64,000 bases of DNA from Flaccisagitta enflata (GCA_965153355.1 OZ231126.1:98952001-99016000), one strand, 5' to 3'. Positions 34,020 through 46,375 are shown, numbered from the stretch's first letter. Numbers and translations: made by a program. The notes: a model not told the origin generated them from the sequence alone.

Positions 34020-35005
34020 CTGAAACTTGGAGTAGAGCCATGAAATTTTGCATGCACATGAAGTGGACACTAATTAAGTTGTATGCAAAAAAATTTGAAA
34101 TTCTGACAATTTCAAGGTACCAAAATTTGAAAAAAACGCTTTTTTCCGAGTATAGGTCAAGAAAATGATGTCACATTCTCTTAAAGTTGACCGATTTGAA
34201 CCAAATTTTTACTGGAGGTACTTCACATCATGGACTACCTCTAAATAAAATTTCATTCAAATCGGAGCACTTTAAGTGCCAAAAAAGTGTTTGAAAATCA
34301 AAAATTTGGAAAAAATGACTCCGAAAATCGTCTTTGAGCTGGTGGCATTGCCATAATAGGACAGGGACATATGAACCATGGACCAAAATTTCTTAACATG
34401 ACTGTTGGTGATTCCCAAAAAAAATTTCATGACCCTGAGAGCATTTTTTGGGTGTAAAATGATAAGTCTTTGAAGACTGTTAGACCAAAAATAGCGGAAA
34501 TTGCCGATTTTTGGCCTTTTCTCAATCTGTAACCTTAAAAAAAAGTTGAAATATGGTCCTGAAATTTTACCTGCACATGTAATAGACCCTATTATGTTTT
34601 ATGTAAAAACATGGAATGTCAAAAAATTTTAGGTACCTAAATTAAAAAAAAACAAGTTTTTTTCGAGTATAGTTTAGAAAAAATGATGTTGTTTCCCCCC
34701 TTTATGTTGACCGATTTGGAAAAAATTTTAATTGGAGGAACTTCACATCATGCACCACTGCCATGTAAAATTTCCTCCAAATCAGAGCACGTTAAGTACC
34801 AAAAATTGTGTTGGAAAATAAAATATTGGATAAAAATGACCCCGGAAATCGTCTTTGAGCTAAAGACATTTCTATGATATGGCAGGTATGTATAAACCAT
34901 GGGCTAAAATTCCTTTTGGGAACTGTTGGTGATGCCCCCCAAAAAATTCATGACCCTGAGAGCATTTTTTGGGTGTCAAATAAGCATTTTTTGAAGACCA
35001 TTAGT
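34020..35005. repeat. two diverged direct units of about 520 bp
   Basis: 'tgaaattttgcatgcacatg', 'ttttttccgagtatag', 'cttcacatcatg', 'aaatcgtctttgagct', 'aactgttggtgatgcc' and 'catgaccctgagagcatttt' (or close variants) occur in the same order near 34030-34450 and 34555-34975. An old tandem duplication of unknown sequence with no coding frame. Confidence 0.7.
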
Positions 35006-35248
35006 CAATAAAACTTTTAAGATCTACATAGAATTCAATATACTAGAACAAAGAAAAAAAGTTAAACAAAGATCTGACTGTCCACAACTAATGTTACAGA
35101 AATGTTTTTAAAGTATGATCTTTTTTTATTGAAAATTAAGGATCATATTCATCATAGTCCCTGGTCTGTCTGTTTGTCAGTCTGTCCAGAGACTGTACAA
35201 TCTGGCAAAGCTACTAAGTTGAAGTGTTATAACCTTTGAAATTAAAGC

Positions 35249-35251
<3 letters not shown>

Positions 35252-35302
<51 letters not shown>

Positions 35303-35310
35303 CTCTCTCT
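35252..35310. repeat. (CT)n microsatellite
   Basis: About 58 bp of CT with one G interruption. Confidence 0.9.
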
Positions 35311-35549
35311 GCTTGGTTGGCCCTTTTTAGGTCCTGCTTTCAATGCCTTCTCCAATTTCATCATGAGTCTTCAATTACAATTGTGTCTCTTTTTTTGAAG
35401 TTACGTAAATTTGCCGAGTTCACAAGTAAAGTGCTGTTTGTCTTTTCTGTAAATCTGTTTATCCACTTATATTTCTGTATTTCTACCTATCTGACACTAT
35501 GTTTCTCTGTTTGTCTGTGTACTTTTTTCTCTTCTGGTGTTTTGTCTTC

Positions 35550-35718
35550 CTCTGTCTGTCCGTCAGTCTGTTTGTCTGTCCGTCAGTCTGTCTGGCTGTT
35601 TGTCTGCATGTCTGTCTGTCTGTCTCTGTCTGTCTGCCTGTCTGTCTGTCTGCCTCTGTGTTTCGGTCTGTCTGTCTGTCTGTCTGTCTGCCTCTGTCTT
35701 CCTGTCTCTCTCTCTCTG
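35550..35718. repeat. (TCTG)n microsatellite
   Basis: Degenerate TCTG/TCCG/CCTG tetranucleotides, about 40 units, ending in a short CT run. Long cysteine/valine/serine frames here are artefacts. Confidence 0.9.
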
Positions 35719-35739
35719 ATGATGTATGATTACCCATAA

Positions 35740-36240
35740 TTACCCACAATTACCTATAATAACATAATGACCTATAATTACCTATACACAGAATTTCAAG
35801 TCGGGGGTCTAACCCAGCAAAATATTACGTTTGTCCCCTCTCACCATGTCCATTGACGCTATGTATTCGAAAATCCTGTTGCTTTACGTTTTCTGTGGAT
35901 TTTGGCCTCCTCTTTTTCCATGATCAGCTGTCTCCGGACTTAGAGAAATTTCTAACAAAAAAAATCAGTAGTCGCTAACATGTGAAAATATGTAGGTCTC
36001 TTATCAATCTCTCAGTCCTCTAATCGGTCAAACTTTTTTCTCCCTGTCGAGTCTATTTGCAGATGGAGTCGTTACTCTTATTAAAGTTAATCCTGATAAA
36101 ACATTTTTGCTCAATTCATTTCTCATCATAATAGAATGGTTCATGAACTATCAATATCCTCAGTACATAATTGCATAGCATTGTTACGAAAAACGATTTA
36201 CGTCAAACTAAGTTTTAGGATTCCAAAAAGTTCACCCATA
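35740..36240. other. non-coding stretch
   Basis: A small 'ataattacccataattaccc' repeat at 35725-35785, then unremarkable sequence. Confidence 0.4.
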
Positions 36241-36243
36241 AGA

Positions 36244-36412
36244 AACAAGGCCGGATACACGGACCAAGACGGTGCACCGGGCGTTATTAATTCTTAGACC
36301 TATCCCTAGCTCTATCAAACCTATCCCAGGAGCTCTACAGACCCTATCCCAAGCTCTATCAGCGAACCACTATCTAGCTTTATCGAACCTATTCCGACTC
36401 TATCAGACCTCA
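36244..36412. repeat. 20-bp minisatellite with hairpin-family leader, short copy
   Basis: Leader 'aacaaggccggatacacgga' + 'ccaagacggtgcaccgggcgttattaattc', then about six degenerate AGCTCTATCAGACCTATCCC units. Same design as 20547-20985. Confidence 0.8.
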
Positions 36413-36579
36413 ATATTTAAGTTGCATATTACGCAATTAAAAAGCATACACTGCACAAAGCGATAAATGAGCCAATCAGGTGCGACGTATGGATCGTCGA
36501 ACGAATACGTTGCCGAAGCCCAACCAACGGACACAATAATTATAGGGTGCTGTCGCACACCTAAAGGAAGCAAAAAAAA

Positions 36580-36710
36580 AAATCGCCTTCAAAAAAGAAC
36601 GAATGAAAAAAAAAAAAGAAATAAAGAAAAAGAAGAAGAAGAAAGGAAAGGAAGAAAGGAAGGAAAAGGAAAGAAAGGAAAAAAGAAAGAGAGAAAAGAA
36701 AGAAAGGGCA
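36580..36710. repeat. purine-only AAG/AAAG tract
   Basis: A-rich with GAA/GGAAA; strand-asymmetric. Lys/Glu-rich frames are artefacts. Confidence 0.8.
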
Positions 36711-36835
36711 ACTTGATCTATGCCCGCGTGATTTTTTGAATAGCGAGCTGGGCCGACAAACCAAGGTGATTACTTACTGACCGGCAGAAAAAAAAACGAA
36801 AAACAAAAACAGCGAAAAAAGAAAAGGAAAAGAAA

Positions 36836-36977
36836 ACAAGGCCGGATACACGGCAAGATAGTCATGGACGGTTGGGCAGCAGCAGCAAGTCAAAAAACGC
36901 TCGCAGTTCAGGATTAAGACAGACTGATCTACCGACGGACCGACACAGCAAAGTAGAATCCGCGTCTAAAAAGACGA
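36836..36977 (+). mobile_element. hairpin-ended dispersed element copy, decayed hairpin
   Basis: 'aacaaggccggatacacggc' + 'aagatagtcatggacggttgggcagcagcag', 'aaaacgctcgcagttcagg', 'ctaccgacggaccgacacagcaaagtag', 'aatccgcgtctaaaaag'. 5' end intact, terminal stem eroded. Confidence 0.65.
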
Positions 36978-36999
36978 GACAAACAGTTCCAATCAGGTA

Positions 37000-37579
37000 C
37001 AGTACCTTCCGAGCAAACTCGGCTAAAACTGGAGGATTAATATTTGTTAGTATAATTTCATTTTTCAAACCTAATTCTTTGTATTTAACTTGATTAAAAG
37101 ATTTCTTGAACATATTTGGCTGTCAAAAAAAATAACTCGTGAAATCAAAGTCCATGAAGACATCAATATGGAGTGTTCTAATCCAGACCATTTGATTCAG
37201 CAGAAAGTTTTACCTATCCTAGACTACAAGAACAGCTCAATCAGACAATTATTTCAGGTTTACTTATTGCATTTAAAGTTTTTAAGGACAATTGTCACAA
37301 ATTGACCTGAAGACAGTGAAATAAGCCAAAAACTTAAAATAGCTGTAAAACCTGAACTGATAAATGTGATTAGGCTGTTGTAATTTAAATAAACAGTACT
37401 AAGATCTAATAGTCTAAGTTAAGTGCATTGTGTCTTCAACACTGTTCAAAAGTGTATTTTTTGTATTAAATGTATTCAGAAATAAATATCTTTTAATTGA
37501 AATTGACACAAAATAAATTGAAATTAAAGTAACAAAAATTAATCCTCCAGTTTTAGCCGGGTTTGCTTGGAAGGTACTG
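37000..37579. mobile_element. TA-flanked foldback MITE, copy 2
   Basis: Ends CAGTACCTTCCGAGCAAACT at the left; the right end reverse-complements to CAGTACCTTCCAAGCAAACC. TA lies at 36998-36999 and 37580-37581. The interior is related to 16988-17600 (cctagactacaagaacagctcaatcagacaatt). 580 bp, no coding frame. Confidence 0.8.
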
Positions 37580-37584
37580 TAACA

Positions 37585-38090
37585 CGATGCCTCATCCGTG
37601 CGATTTTCGAGACGTAACGTAATGTCATACCAACTGACGGATAAACAGAATTTTTAGGCCATTGACGATCCTATTGCACCATTCATGAAAAGGATAGACT
37701 GAATGACAATTCATCTACAATATAAAGAGGGCGCTAATTGGAGTGTCCGCAACTGAAAACAAGTTACCAGGGGTGATAATAATCGTGGGAAACGAACCTC
37801 CATCCCCAAGCAAATGCTCGCACACACACACACACACACGCACTTAAACACACAACGAACAAAGGGATGGATGGACTAGGTGAAAGAAGGAGTAAAACAT
37901 GTCTGCATTTTAATTTGAGTCTAAGATGGGACCAGAGCAAGAACAGGATGCGGGCAACTTTGTGATGAAGTGCGTGTTCGCATCCACTCATATTTCATCC
38001 AAATGAATTCGCATCTTTATCAAGGTTATTAATCTCATCCTATTACGTCACATTCATCGGATCCCATCCTTACCCTGACATGATGCTAGT
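37585..38090. other. non-coding stretch
   Basis: Short (CA)n at 37822-37840. No supported gene. Confidence 0.4.
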
Positions 38091-38091
38091 A

Positions 38092-38168
<77 letters not shown>
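38092..38168. repeat. (GT)n microsatellite
   Basis: About 74 bp of GT. Confidence 0.95.
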
Positions 38169-38169
<1 letters not shown>

Positions 38170-38502
38170 TGCGGCAACATTTGTCACTGTCTAGTTTGTC
38201 TTAGAGGAACCTAGGGCGTGTTTCCACCCACGCGATCGCGCTCATTTACGTTAATACGATAAAAGCGTGAACACATATTCAGAAAAGACGCCAACGGCAA
38301 AACTTTCAAACCAGGCTTGATTGGGGCATCCTGTCTGTCCATTATGCCGGTGCAAAAACCGCGTTTTTCGGCTGTGATCGACAAACGTGTTTTGAAAGCC
38401 TCCATTGCTACTCTTTTATTTCGTCTGTCTGTTCGTCCATCTGTCTCTCTAAATACAGTTGAGCTTCACTAGACCGCACGCCAAGAGACTGATAACAAGT
38501 GA

Positions 38503-38705
38503 CGCGGGGTCACAATATCGTTGCGGACATGTGGGCAGGGGTGTCCAACCCCCATCCACACCCCAATCCCCACCTCACACACCAACATGAATAAAAAGTA
38601 TCTGTAACACTCGTTTTTCCACTTTTCTACTCGATCACCACGGACGGACAAACGAACGGACGGACGGACGGACGGACGGACGGACGGACAAAGCCTCTTA
38701 AACAT
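38503..38705 (+). mobile_element. hairpin-ended element, long subfamily, hairpin lost
   Basis: 'gcggggtcacaatatcgttgcggac', 'gggcaggggtgtccaacccccatcc', 'cgtttttccacttttctactcgatcaccacgg', (ACGG)n, 'acaaagcctctta', then the terminal palindrome is missing. Confidence 0.65.
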
Positions 38706-39700
38706 CGTTTAACAAAAGTGAATAAGATAACTTAAGATTCAAAAAAATCTAAAAACAAAAAAATACTATAGATAAAGAAGCTTTTATTGAAAATATTCTA
38801 AGCAACATCAACTTTTTTTTTAGATATATCATATCACGCAAATTACACATATTATTTACATGTCATTGGGAGACTATAAATGGCTATATTGATCTGTCTT
38901 TCTGTCAGTCTCTATTTTTCTATCTGGTTGTTTGTAGCTCTGTCTGTCAGTCTGTCTTTCTATCTGTAACTATGTTTACTCAGACCTATCCCGAGCTCTA
39001 TCAGGCCTATCCCGAGCTCGCTACGCTGTTTCATTGCCTTATAGGGAAGGAAATCATAGATTTCAAAACATGACGCGATGCGTCGCGGGGAAGAAAATGA
39101 AAGGCCGAGGGGGGGGGGGAGTCAAAAGTGTCCCAATTATGTATACATTTCTGATAACAGGAAAAAATGTATGTCAATGTCAAGTTAAATTGCAAGAAGA
39201 TCCCCCCCCCCTGCTCCCTGAATAGTGTATTTCGCCACATTGTGGCGCCTTCGCATATGAATGATGTATTTAGTCATTCTTTTTCGCCCATTTCATATCG
39301 GACATATGCAGCGGCAACAATCGACAATGACATTCACAACGACAACGCTGGCGATAACAGCAACAATGCCGATGGAAATGACAGCGACAATGACAACGAC
39401 AATGACAACACCTACTCATTGGAATCGATTGGGACAAGCAAAATCTAAGCATATCAACTTGTGAAGACGTGAAGAAAAACAAATACTATTTTCGGTCAAA
39501 GTTTTTGTACTGGTAGCAACCATTACTATCTTACTAAAAACAAGATAGTAATCAAGGACTCTCCACGCGTCTGCTTTGGTTGCTATACTTTATATTATTA
39601 TTATATTATATGAACAGCCAAGTTGCCTTCTTTGTTTCCTCATTCCTCGATAATATTTCCATTTCCTTTCAGGTATTATCAACAGATAATTTCCCTTCTT

Positions 39701-39800
39701 TTTTTAGTCGCGTGCTACGCGACTCTACACCCCGCTTTGTCGGTCGGTCGGTCGGTCGGTCGGTAGGTCGGTCGGTTGGTCAGTTGGTCGGTCGGTTGGT
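39701..39800 (-). mobile_element. hairpin-ended element, intact terminal hairpin
   Basis: Plus strand: TTTTTAG, palindrome 39706-39724 (AGTCGCG TGCTA CGCGACT), 'ctacaccccgctttg', then (TCGG)n. The A counterpart at 26027 has a decayed palindrome. Confidence 0.65.
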
Positions 39801-39865
39801 CGGTTGGTCCCCTTCTTACTTTTTTGGCGTTTTTTAGGTTTTTGGGCTCACAGCTCCTTCCCACA

Positions 39866-40072
39866 TGCCATTATGAGTCATTCTAAGTCATTTTAAGTCA
39901 TTCTAAGTCATCTCAAGTTATATTAAGTCATATTAAGTCAGTGACTTAAAGTCACTTGAGTGAATACGGTCAATATGGTCATTAAAGTCATTTTAAGTCA
40001 TTGTAAGACATTTTAAGTCATTTTAGGTCATCTTGAATCATTAAAAGTCAATTTAAGTCATCTTAGGCTATC
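39866..40072. repeat. minisatellite, about 10-bp AAGTCATTTT unit
   Basis: About 20 degenerate copies of 'aagtcatttt', with 'aagtcatatt' and 'aagtcatctc' variants. It lies in the B-specific segment between homologous blocks. Confidence 0.8.
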
Positions 40073-40213
40073 AGCCGCTATCGATGTCCCGCACGCGACT
40101 TATAGGTGTTGGCCTTGTTTTCTTCGTGGTTGATATGATCCAACGCTGTGAAGAAGACGTTATTGCCCTCTGGCGACGCAAAAAAGGGGAAAAAAAGGAA
40201 GATGACGTCGTGA

Positions 40214-40506
<293 letters not shown>

Positions 40507-40948
40507 TCGTCCCCCAATTTCCTTCCCTTAGCAATTTGCTCCACGATTTCCCTCGAGAATTTCTTTTTCTTCAAAATCTGATCAAGTCTCGAAATTTCGC
40601 TTCGATCTTCGTGCTATTGGCACAGTGTGCTATTTCTTGCGGTTTTGTGCAACATCATTGTGCCACTGTATGATAGGCCTTAGCATACCCAAATTGAAAT
40701 TAATGAAATATGGCCTTATGTGAACTCTCGATAATTTTCAGCGACTTAGTTGAAATTTGAGAATGAGAATCATGAATTCTCAAAAAGATAAATAAGAGGA
40801 TCTCTGTTTTTTTACCTCTAAAATGAAAACAAAACATCTTTTGCTTCTTCAGAAATGCAGGTAGAAATCAAAGTGTTCTGGTATTTGATTTTTTTTTGTT
40901 GAAATCAGTAATTGTGATAGATTACCATCAGAACAGCAAAATAGAAAA

Positions 40949-41079
40949 AACAAGGCCAAGTAGGCCAATAAGGTGCGATGTGTAGATCGTTGAACGAATG
41001 CGTTACCGACAGACAGACCGACAGACCGACGGACACAGCGTCACAGCCAGTTATAGAGGTGCTTTGTCGCACCTAAAAA
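40949..41079 (+). mobile_element. hairpin-ended element, copy B
   Basis: Same as 28112-28236. Terminal palindrome 41057-41074 (AGGTGC TTTGTC GCACCT) intact. Confidence 0.7.
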
Positions 41080-41220
41080 GTGCCTGGGAAAAGTGTCCAC
41101 AAACTCATTGATGATGATGATGACCGGATGAAAAGGCATCATGCATATTGACACATTCGAACTGAGTTGGGCGAACGGTGCAAATCTCATTTGTGTTTTC
41201 TTCTTACTTTTTCGCTTCAG

Positions 41221-41316
41221 ATTGCCCAAAGGTTTGCGCTCACTCGGGAACTTTGGACTTGAAGGATTGCTCTTGCAAATGCAAAGACGTTTTCTACGGC
41301 GAAGAGTGCATGGAAA
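41221..41316 (+). CDS. EGF-like exon of a secreted ShKT protein, copy B (partial gene)
   Basis: 96-nt phase-1 internal exon with the same acceptor (TTCGCTTCAG) and donor (GTAAGT at 41317) as 28375-28470. It encodes the same residues; the visible difference is a silent CCC to CCA at the Pro codon. All six cysteines are retained. It joins in phase to 46420-46541, but the intron is now about 5.1 kb because of the insertions and inversion. Upstream exons are not visible in either copy. Confidence 0.7.
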
Positions 41317-41348
41317 GTAAGTTATAATTGAGTGTGTTTGAATGTATT

Positions 41349-41407
41349 TGTTTGTTTGTTTGTTTGTTTGTTTGTTTGTTTGTTTGTTTGTTTGTTTGTT
41401 TGTTTGT
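41349..41407. repeat. (TTTG)n microsatellite, copy B
   Basis: About fourteen TTTG units; the A counterpart has about ten. Confidence 0.9.
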
Positions 41408-41432
41408 GTGTGTGTCTTTGTGCGTGCGTGTG

Positions 41433-41489
41433 TGCAAAGACGTTTTCTACAGCGAAGAGTGCATGGAAAGTCAGCTATAATTGAGTGTG
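41433..41489 (+). pseudogene. duplicated tail of the EGF-like exon, copy B
   Basis: Equivalent to 28567-28623, but the donor is altered from GTAAGT to GTCAGC. Shows that the exon-tail duplication predates the segmental duplication. Confidence 0.7.
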
Positions 41490-41721
41490 ACTTTTAATGT
41501 GTGTTTGCGTGTGTGTTTGTCTGATTGTTTGTTTTTAAGTTTGTTTTTTTTTTGTTTGCGTGCGCGCGTGCATGCGTGTGTTTGCGTGCGTGTGTGCGTG
41601 AACGCGCGTGTGTGTCTGTACGATTAGAATATGTCCTCGTTTGAAAGTGGTTGTTACAATTGACGATCTGGTAAATGTGCCAATCTGGTAAATGTGCCAA
41701 TGTCAAATGTGTTCCCTTTTT

Positions 41722-44298
41722 TATATGCGTCCTCGCATCTCTATAAGAGGGTTTGTCCGTCCCGCCCGTTTGGTCGGTCCGCCGTCGGTCCGTCTGCCCG
41801 CCCGTCTGGCCCGTCGGTCGGTCCGCTACGCCCTGTGCAAACTGCAAGCGCTGCCGCCACCCAGATCTCATACTAATTCCACTACGAACAACATGATTTG
41901 GAGAGCCTCCACATTACTTGTCGTTCCATCTACGTTTGTTCGATCGTCAATCGATATGTCACATAGATAGCAGATTTCCAAATTACCTGACAGTCTTTCA
42001 GCCCAGGTTTTATGAGCCATACAAATGATGAATGTTTGAATGATTTTGCAATGTTTTCAAATTTTTATGATAGTGGTATTTTGTATAAACTGTTTTTTAA
42101 GTCATTTCACCCAAAATTGGGTCCTTGGCCTGAGAAAGACCCAAATCCTTGAGAGCCAGGAAGAGATTGACCAGTAGGGAGCCCGCATGTTTTCTGGTTA
42201 TCTGTTACATTTGAGAGCATTAAAGACGAGGCTCATGATACCACTAATGGCAAATTCTGACATTTTCACAGATTAAATATATTTTTGCTTGATAGCAATT
42301 TGTATGAAATTGGTGACCAAATTAAAGAAAGTCTGTTTCAAGCGATGGTAATGAATTTTTATCATAAGTGACTCATCTCAGCTTATTGATTGTAGCAGGT
42401 GGGAAGAAGTCATTTTTAAAATTTGTTAATTTGACAAAATACTGCTTCACTTGAAAAATGACTGTTCCATGAGCAAATAAATTAGTCATGTTAACTAGTG
42501 GTAATGGGCATAGCTAGCTGGTATTTAAAGATTTTACGAATTTCAAAGATCAGTTGCTGAGTCAATGGTCATATTTGGTTATTTTTGGCCATTTTTGCCT
42601 GTAATTATAGTTTTAGTTTGGAAATTAAAATAAAACTAGAGATTATAAAACTAGAGCTCAAGAGCTAACCAGTGGTGTAATCCACATGTTTCTATCTTCA
42701 TTTGTTAAGATTTGAGAGCATTTCAAAGATGAGGCTCATTGAGGAAAAATCGCAGCCTCAATTTCAGTGGTTGTTTTTTGATCAGTTTAGATGAAATTTG
42801 TAAGGAAATGAAAGATTTTTTTCTGCTCTTTAAAATGCCGCCAAGCGCAATGTGCTAACTTTATTTGTTTAGACGCAGTAGGCTTTCAAATTGAGGGGTT
42901 ATTTGCGGTTTTTTTATCTTATTTTCTCAAAATAACCAAAAATCGCCATTTTGGCTTAACCTTTCATCTTTGAAGTACTGTAAAATCTAAATACCACAGC
43001 TTAGCTACTTGCCAATTGCACCACTAGTTAGCACTTGAGCACTAGTTTATTTTGCTCATGGATTTTAGTTATTTTTCAAATTAGAGGCGGGTGAATTTTT
43101 TGTCCAAAGTTGACAAATTTTTTTAAAAAATCGACTTTTTTACACCTGCTTCTACAGTCAATAAAAAGAATTTGGGGTCATGTTGATCAAAAATTCATTT
43201 ATCATCAGCTAGAGCAGGAAAAACTCTTTAATTTGGTCACCAATTTCATCCAAAGCCAAAATATATTGAAATCTGTGAAAAATGTCAAAATTGCCACTGA
43301 AATTGAGGCTGCAATTCTACCTCCATAAGCCTCATCTTTGAAATGCTCTCAAATCTTAACAAATGAAGATAGAAACATGCAGATTGCACCACTGGTTAGC
43401 TCTTGAGCTCTAGTTTTATAATGTCATGGATTTTTATTTTGATTTCTAAGCCAAAGTGCCCAATTTTGAGGCCAAAAAGGCCAAAATAACCAAAAATCGC
43501 CATTTTGACTTAACCCTTGATCTTTAAAGTTCCGTAAAATCTAAATGCCACAGCTTAGCTACATGCCGATTGAACCACTAGTTAGCACTTGAACAGTAGT
43601 TTATTTTGCTCATGGATTTTAGGTCTTTTTTCAAATTAGAGGCGGGTGAATTTTTTGTCCAAATTTAATAAATTTTCCAAAAAAATTGACTTTTTTTACA
43701 CCTGCTTCTACAGTCAATAAAAAAAATTTGGGGTCATATTGATCAAAAATTCATTTACCATCAGCTAGAGCAGGAAAAACTCTTTAATTTGGTCACCAAT
43801 TTCATGCCAATTGGTCTATCCAAAGCCAAAATATGTTGAAATCTGTGAAAAATGTCAAAATTGCCACTGAAATTGAGGCTGCAATTTTACCTCCATGAGC
43901 CTCATCTTTGAAATGCTCTCAAATCTTAACAAATGAAGATAGAAACATGCGGATTGCACCACTGGTTAGCTCTTGGGCTCTAGTTTTATAATCTCATGGA
44001 TTTCGGGTCTTTTTTCTTGGGCCAAGTGACCCAATTTTGAGATTGAAATGACCTAAAAACAAGATTTGTACTACAGCCACCACTTTATGCGCATCAAAAT
44101 TTGAAAAGAGCTGGTTGCAAAATCCATTCAAAAACCCATTCATTGGCCCTTGGCCCTCTATTTGACTATATGGAATGCAAAAACCATCGGGCTGGGGTTG
44201 TCAGATTGAATTTGGGGCAGAGTCTGCTATCTAGTGTCACATGATCAATATACGCAGAGACACAGTCTGGACGCATCGTTGCCGGTTCGGGCTTGTTT
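41722..44298. mobile_element. 2.6-kb insertion in copy B, foldback with 554-bp repeats
   Basis: Absent from copy A, where 28858-28860 is continuous. It starts next to a hairpin-family end (atatgcgtcctcgcat, 41723-41740, minus orientation, then TCCGTCCC/GGTC repeats to 41835). The body has two direct units with period 554 (42931-43484 and 43485 to about 44020), recognisable by 'aataaccaaaaatcgccatt' and 'gctagagcaggaaaaactc', and inverted copies of the same text at about 42640-42800 and 42200-42320. No transposase frame or clear target duplication found. Confidence 0.6.
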
Positions 44299-44807
44299 AA
44301 AAGGAGCTCGTGAGGCAGCTATATCATGCACTCTCTTAATTGATATTACAAGTTATCTGCTATGCCTATGCTTATGGACAATTCTCACGCTAAGAGAGTA
44401 ACTGAAAACCGCTTCGGACGTTCGCGCTGCAAACTTTGCAATTACAGACATTGGCTGACAAAAACATCTGAAAAGAAAAAATGAAACAACAGGGAATAAA
44501 AAAGAAAAAAAAAGACAAACCATGAGGTAAAAGAACGCGGGGTCACATTATCGTTGCGGACGGTTGGGCAGGGGCGTCCAACCCCCATTCCTACCCTAAC
44601 CTACATTCTTAAGAGTTTGGGGTTGACTCAGAGTAACTTGGTGGATTTATCTTGATTAGTGGGAAGGATCTTGATTTAAGGTTATGGGTGTCATGAGCAT
44701 TTTACAATGGAAAGATCAGATAGGTGTGAGGGATTTAGGGCGTTCGGCACACTCCTCTGCTACTCTTTCTTGTCACTAACCCATTTCACAAATAACCGAC
44801 AATTATA

Positions 44808-45110
44808 CCCCGTGTTCAATCTCAAAGTGGGAAAAGTAAAAAGCTTACATTCCTAAACGCATCTAGTCAGTGATTTCAAATCATTTTTCTCTTGTTGTAC
44901 TATGTTTGACGTTTTTTGTACAAAAATTTCATTGGTCTAGCCTTGATGGTTTGTCCACAACATCAATTCTAAGTTAGTTAGACCAATAAAATTTGTACAC
45001 AAAAAACGTCAAATATAACACTACAAGAGAAACATGGTTTGATATCCCTTACCAAGTGCGTTAAGATATGTAAGCTTTTTACTTTTCCCACTTTGAGATT
45101 GAACACCCTG
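44808..45110. mobile_element. TA-flanked TIR element i (303 bp)
   Basis: Left end CCCCGTGTTCAATCTCAAAG..., right end the reverse complement of CAGGGTGTTCAATCTCAAAG..., flanked by TA. It is palindromic over most of its length: arms of about 130 bp include 'gggaaaagtaaaaagcttacat' and 'gacgttttttgtacaaa'. It appears to be an internally deleted relative of 45502-46091. Confidence 0.8.
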
Positions 45111-45501
45111 TACCGAAGGATGAATTCATGCTGACGCTCAGCTTTTATCTTATTTTTAGTTGCGGATACGCAACTCTATAAGAGCCTTTGTCCGTCCGTC
45201 CGTCCATCCATCCGTTGGTCCGGGGTCATTGAATCAAAAAGTGGGAAAACGAGCGCTTTAGATACTTCTTGTGTATGTTTGTATGTGTTGGACAACATTA
45301 CTTTACAACTTCTTGTGTATGTTTGTATGTGTTGGACAACATTACTTTACAACAAAAAATCTAATAAGAACAAGAGCCTTGGGAGCTCTAACTGGTGTTT
45401 CATCCGAACCCCTCACAGCTATCCTTAGAATTATCAAAATTCACCACAAACCTTACCACAAAGCAGCTCAATAGATTCATATCAACAGCAAGAAAAATCT
45501 A
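45111..45501 (-). repeat. inverted segment of copy B (A: 29368-29706)
   Basis: The reverse complement aligns with 29368-29706, including the hairpin-family end (palindrome 45158-45175, AGTTGCG GATA CGCAACT). It carries a private tandem duplication of about 45 bp (ttcttgtgtatgtttgtatg..., 45266-45355). It lies exactly between two oppositely oriented TIR elements. Confidence 0.85.
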
Positions 45502-46091
45502 CAGGGTGTTCAATCTCAAAGTGGGAAAAGTAAAAAGCTTACATATCTTAACGCACTTGGTAAGGGATATCAAACCATGTTTCTCTTGTAGTGTTATATT
45601 TGACGTTTTTTGTGTACAAATTTTATTGGTCTAACTCAAAAAGCTTGTCCACAACATCAATTTGAAATAAAACAAGTGTTTATAGTTGAGGCTCAAAAAC
45701 TCATATTTTTATTAACACCGTTTTTCAATATTCTGCCTTTAATTCTCTAACGGCTTGATAACCAGTGCCAGATTGGTCTCAGATGTAAACAATTTCAAAT
45801 TATGCTTCATTTGAGACCAATCTGGCATTTGTAGCTCAATCCGTTTAGAAATTAGGGCATTTTAAAGAAAAACTATCATGATAGAAATGAGAGTTTTTTA
45901 ACTCAATTTTTATATAATTGTTTTACTTAGAATTGATGTTGTGGACAAACCATCAAGGCTAGACCAATGAAATTTTTGTACAAAAAACGTCAAACATAGT
46001 ACAACAAGAGAAAAATGATTTGAAATCACTGACTAGATGCGTTTAGGAATGTAAGCTTTTTACTTTTCCCACTTTGAGATTGAACACGGGG
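45502..46091. mobile_element. TA-flanked TIR element ii (590 bp)
   Basis: Left end CAGGGTGTTCAATCTC, right end reverse-complementing to CCCCGTGTTCAATCTC, TA on both sides. Arms of about 130 bp are shared with 44808-45110. The centre (45650-45950) holds 'gccagattggtctcagatg' facing 'catttgagaccaatctggc'. No coding frame. Confidence 0.8.
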
Positions 46092-46149
46092 TACTGCGGA
46101 ATTTTGAGTTGATAAATTTCAAGGCCGCACTGTGAAAGCCCCCTTTCTT

Positions 46150-46375
46150 CTTTTTAGTCGCTGACATGCTACTCTATATGAGGCTTTGTCCGTCTGTCTG
46201 TTGGTTCGTCAGTCCGCCTGTCCGTCTGACCGTCTGTCCGTTGGCCCGTGGTGACCGAGTCGAAAAGTGAAAACGCGCATTTAAAATACTGTAGTTAAGA
46301 TTGTTTATCAACATGAATTAGCATGGGGTGAGGGAGGGTGGTAGTGTATGCCCTTGCCCACCCGCCCGAGACGAT
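46150..46375 (-). mobile_element. hairpin-ended element with decayed hairpin, copy B
   Basis: Counterpart of 29764-29990, immediately upstream of the ShKT exon. Confidence 0.6.

Noticed and set aside
44808-46091. piggyBac-type element (TTAA target)
   Set aside because: Empty sites in copy A show TA, not TTAA, as the duplicated target.
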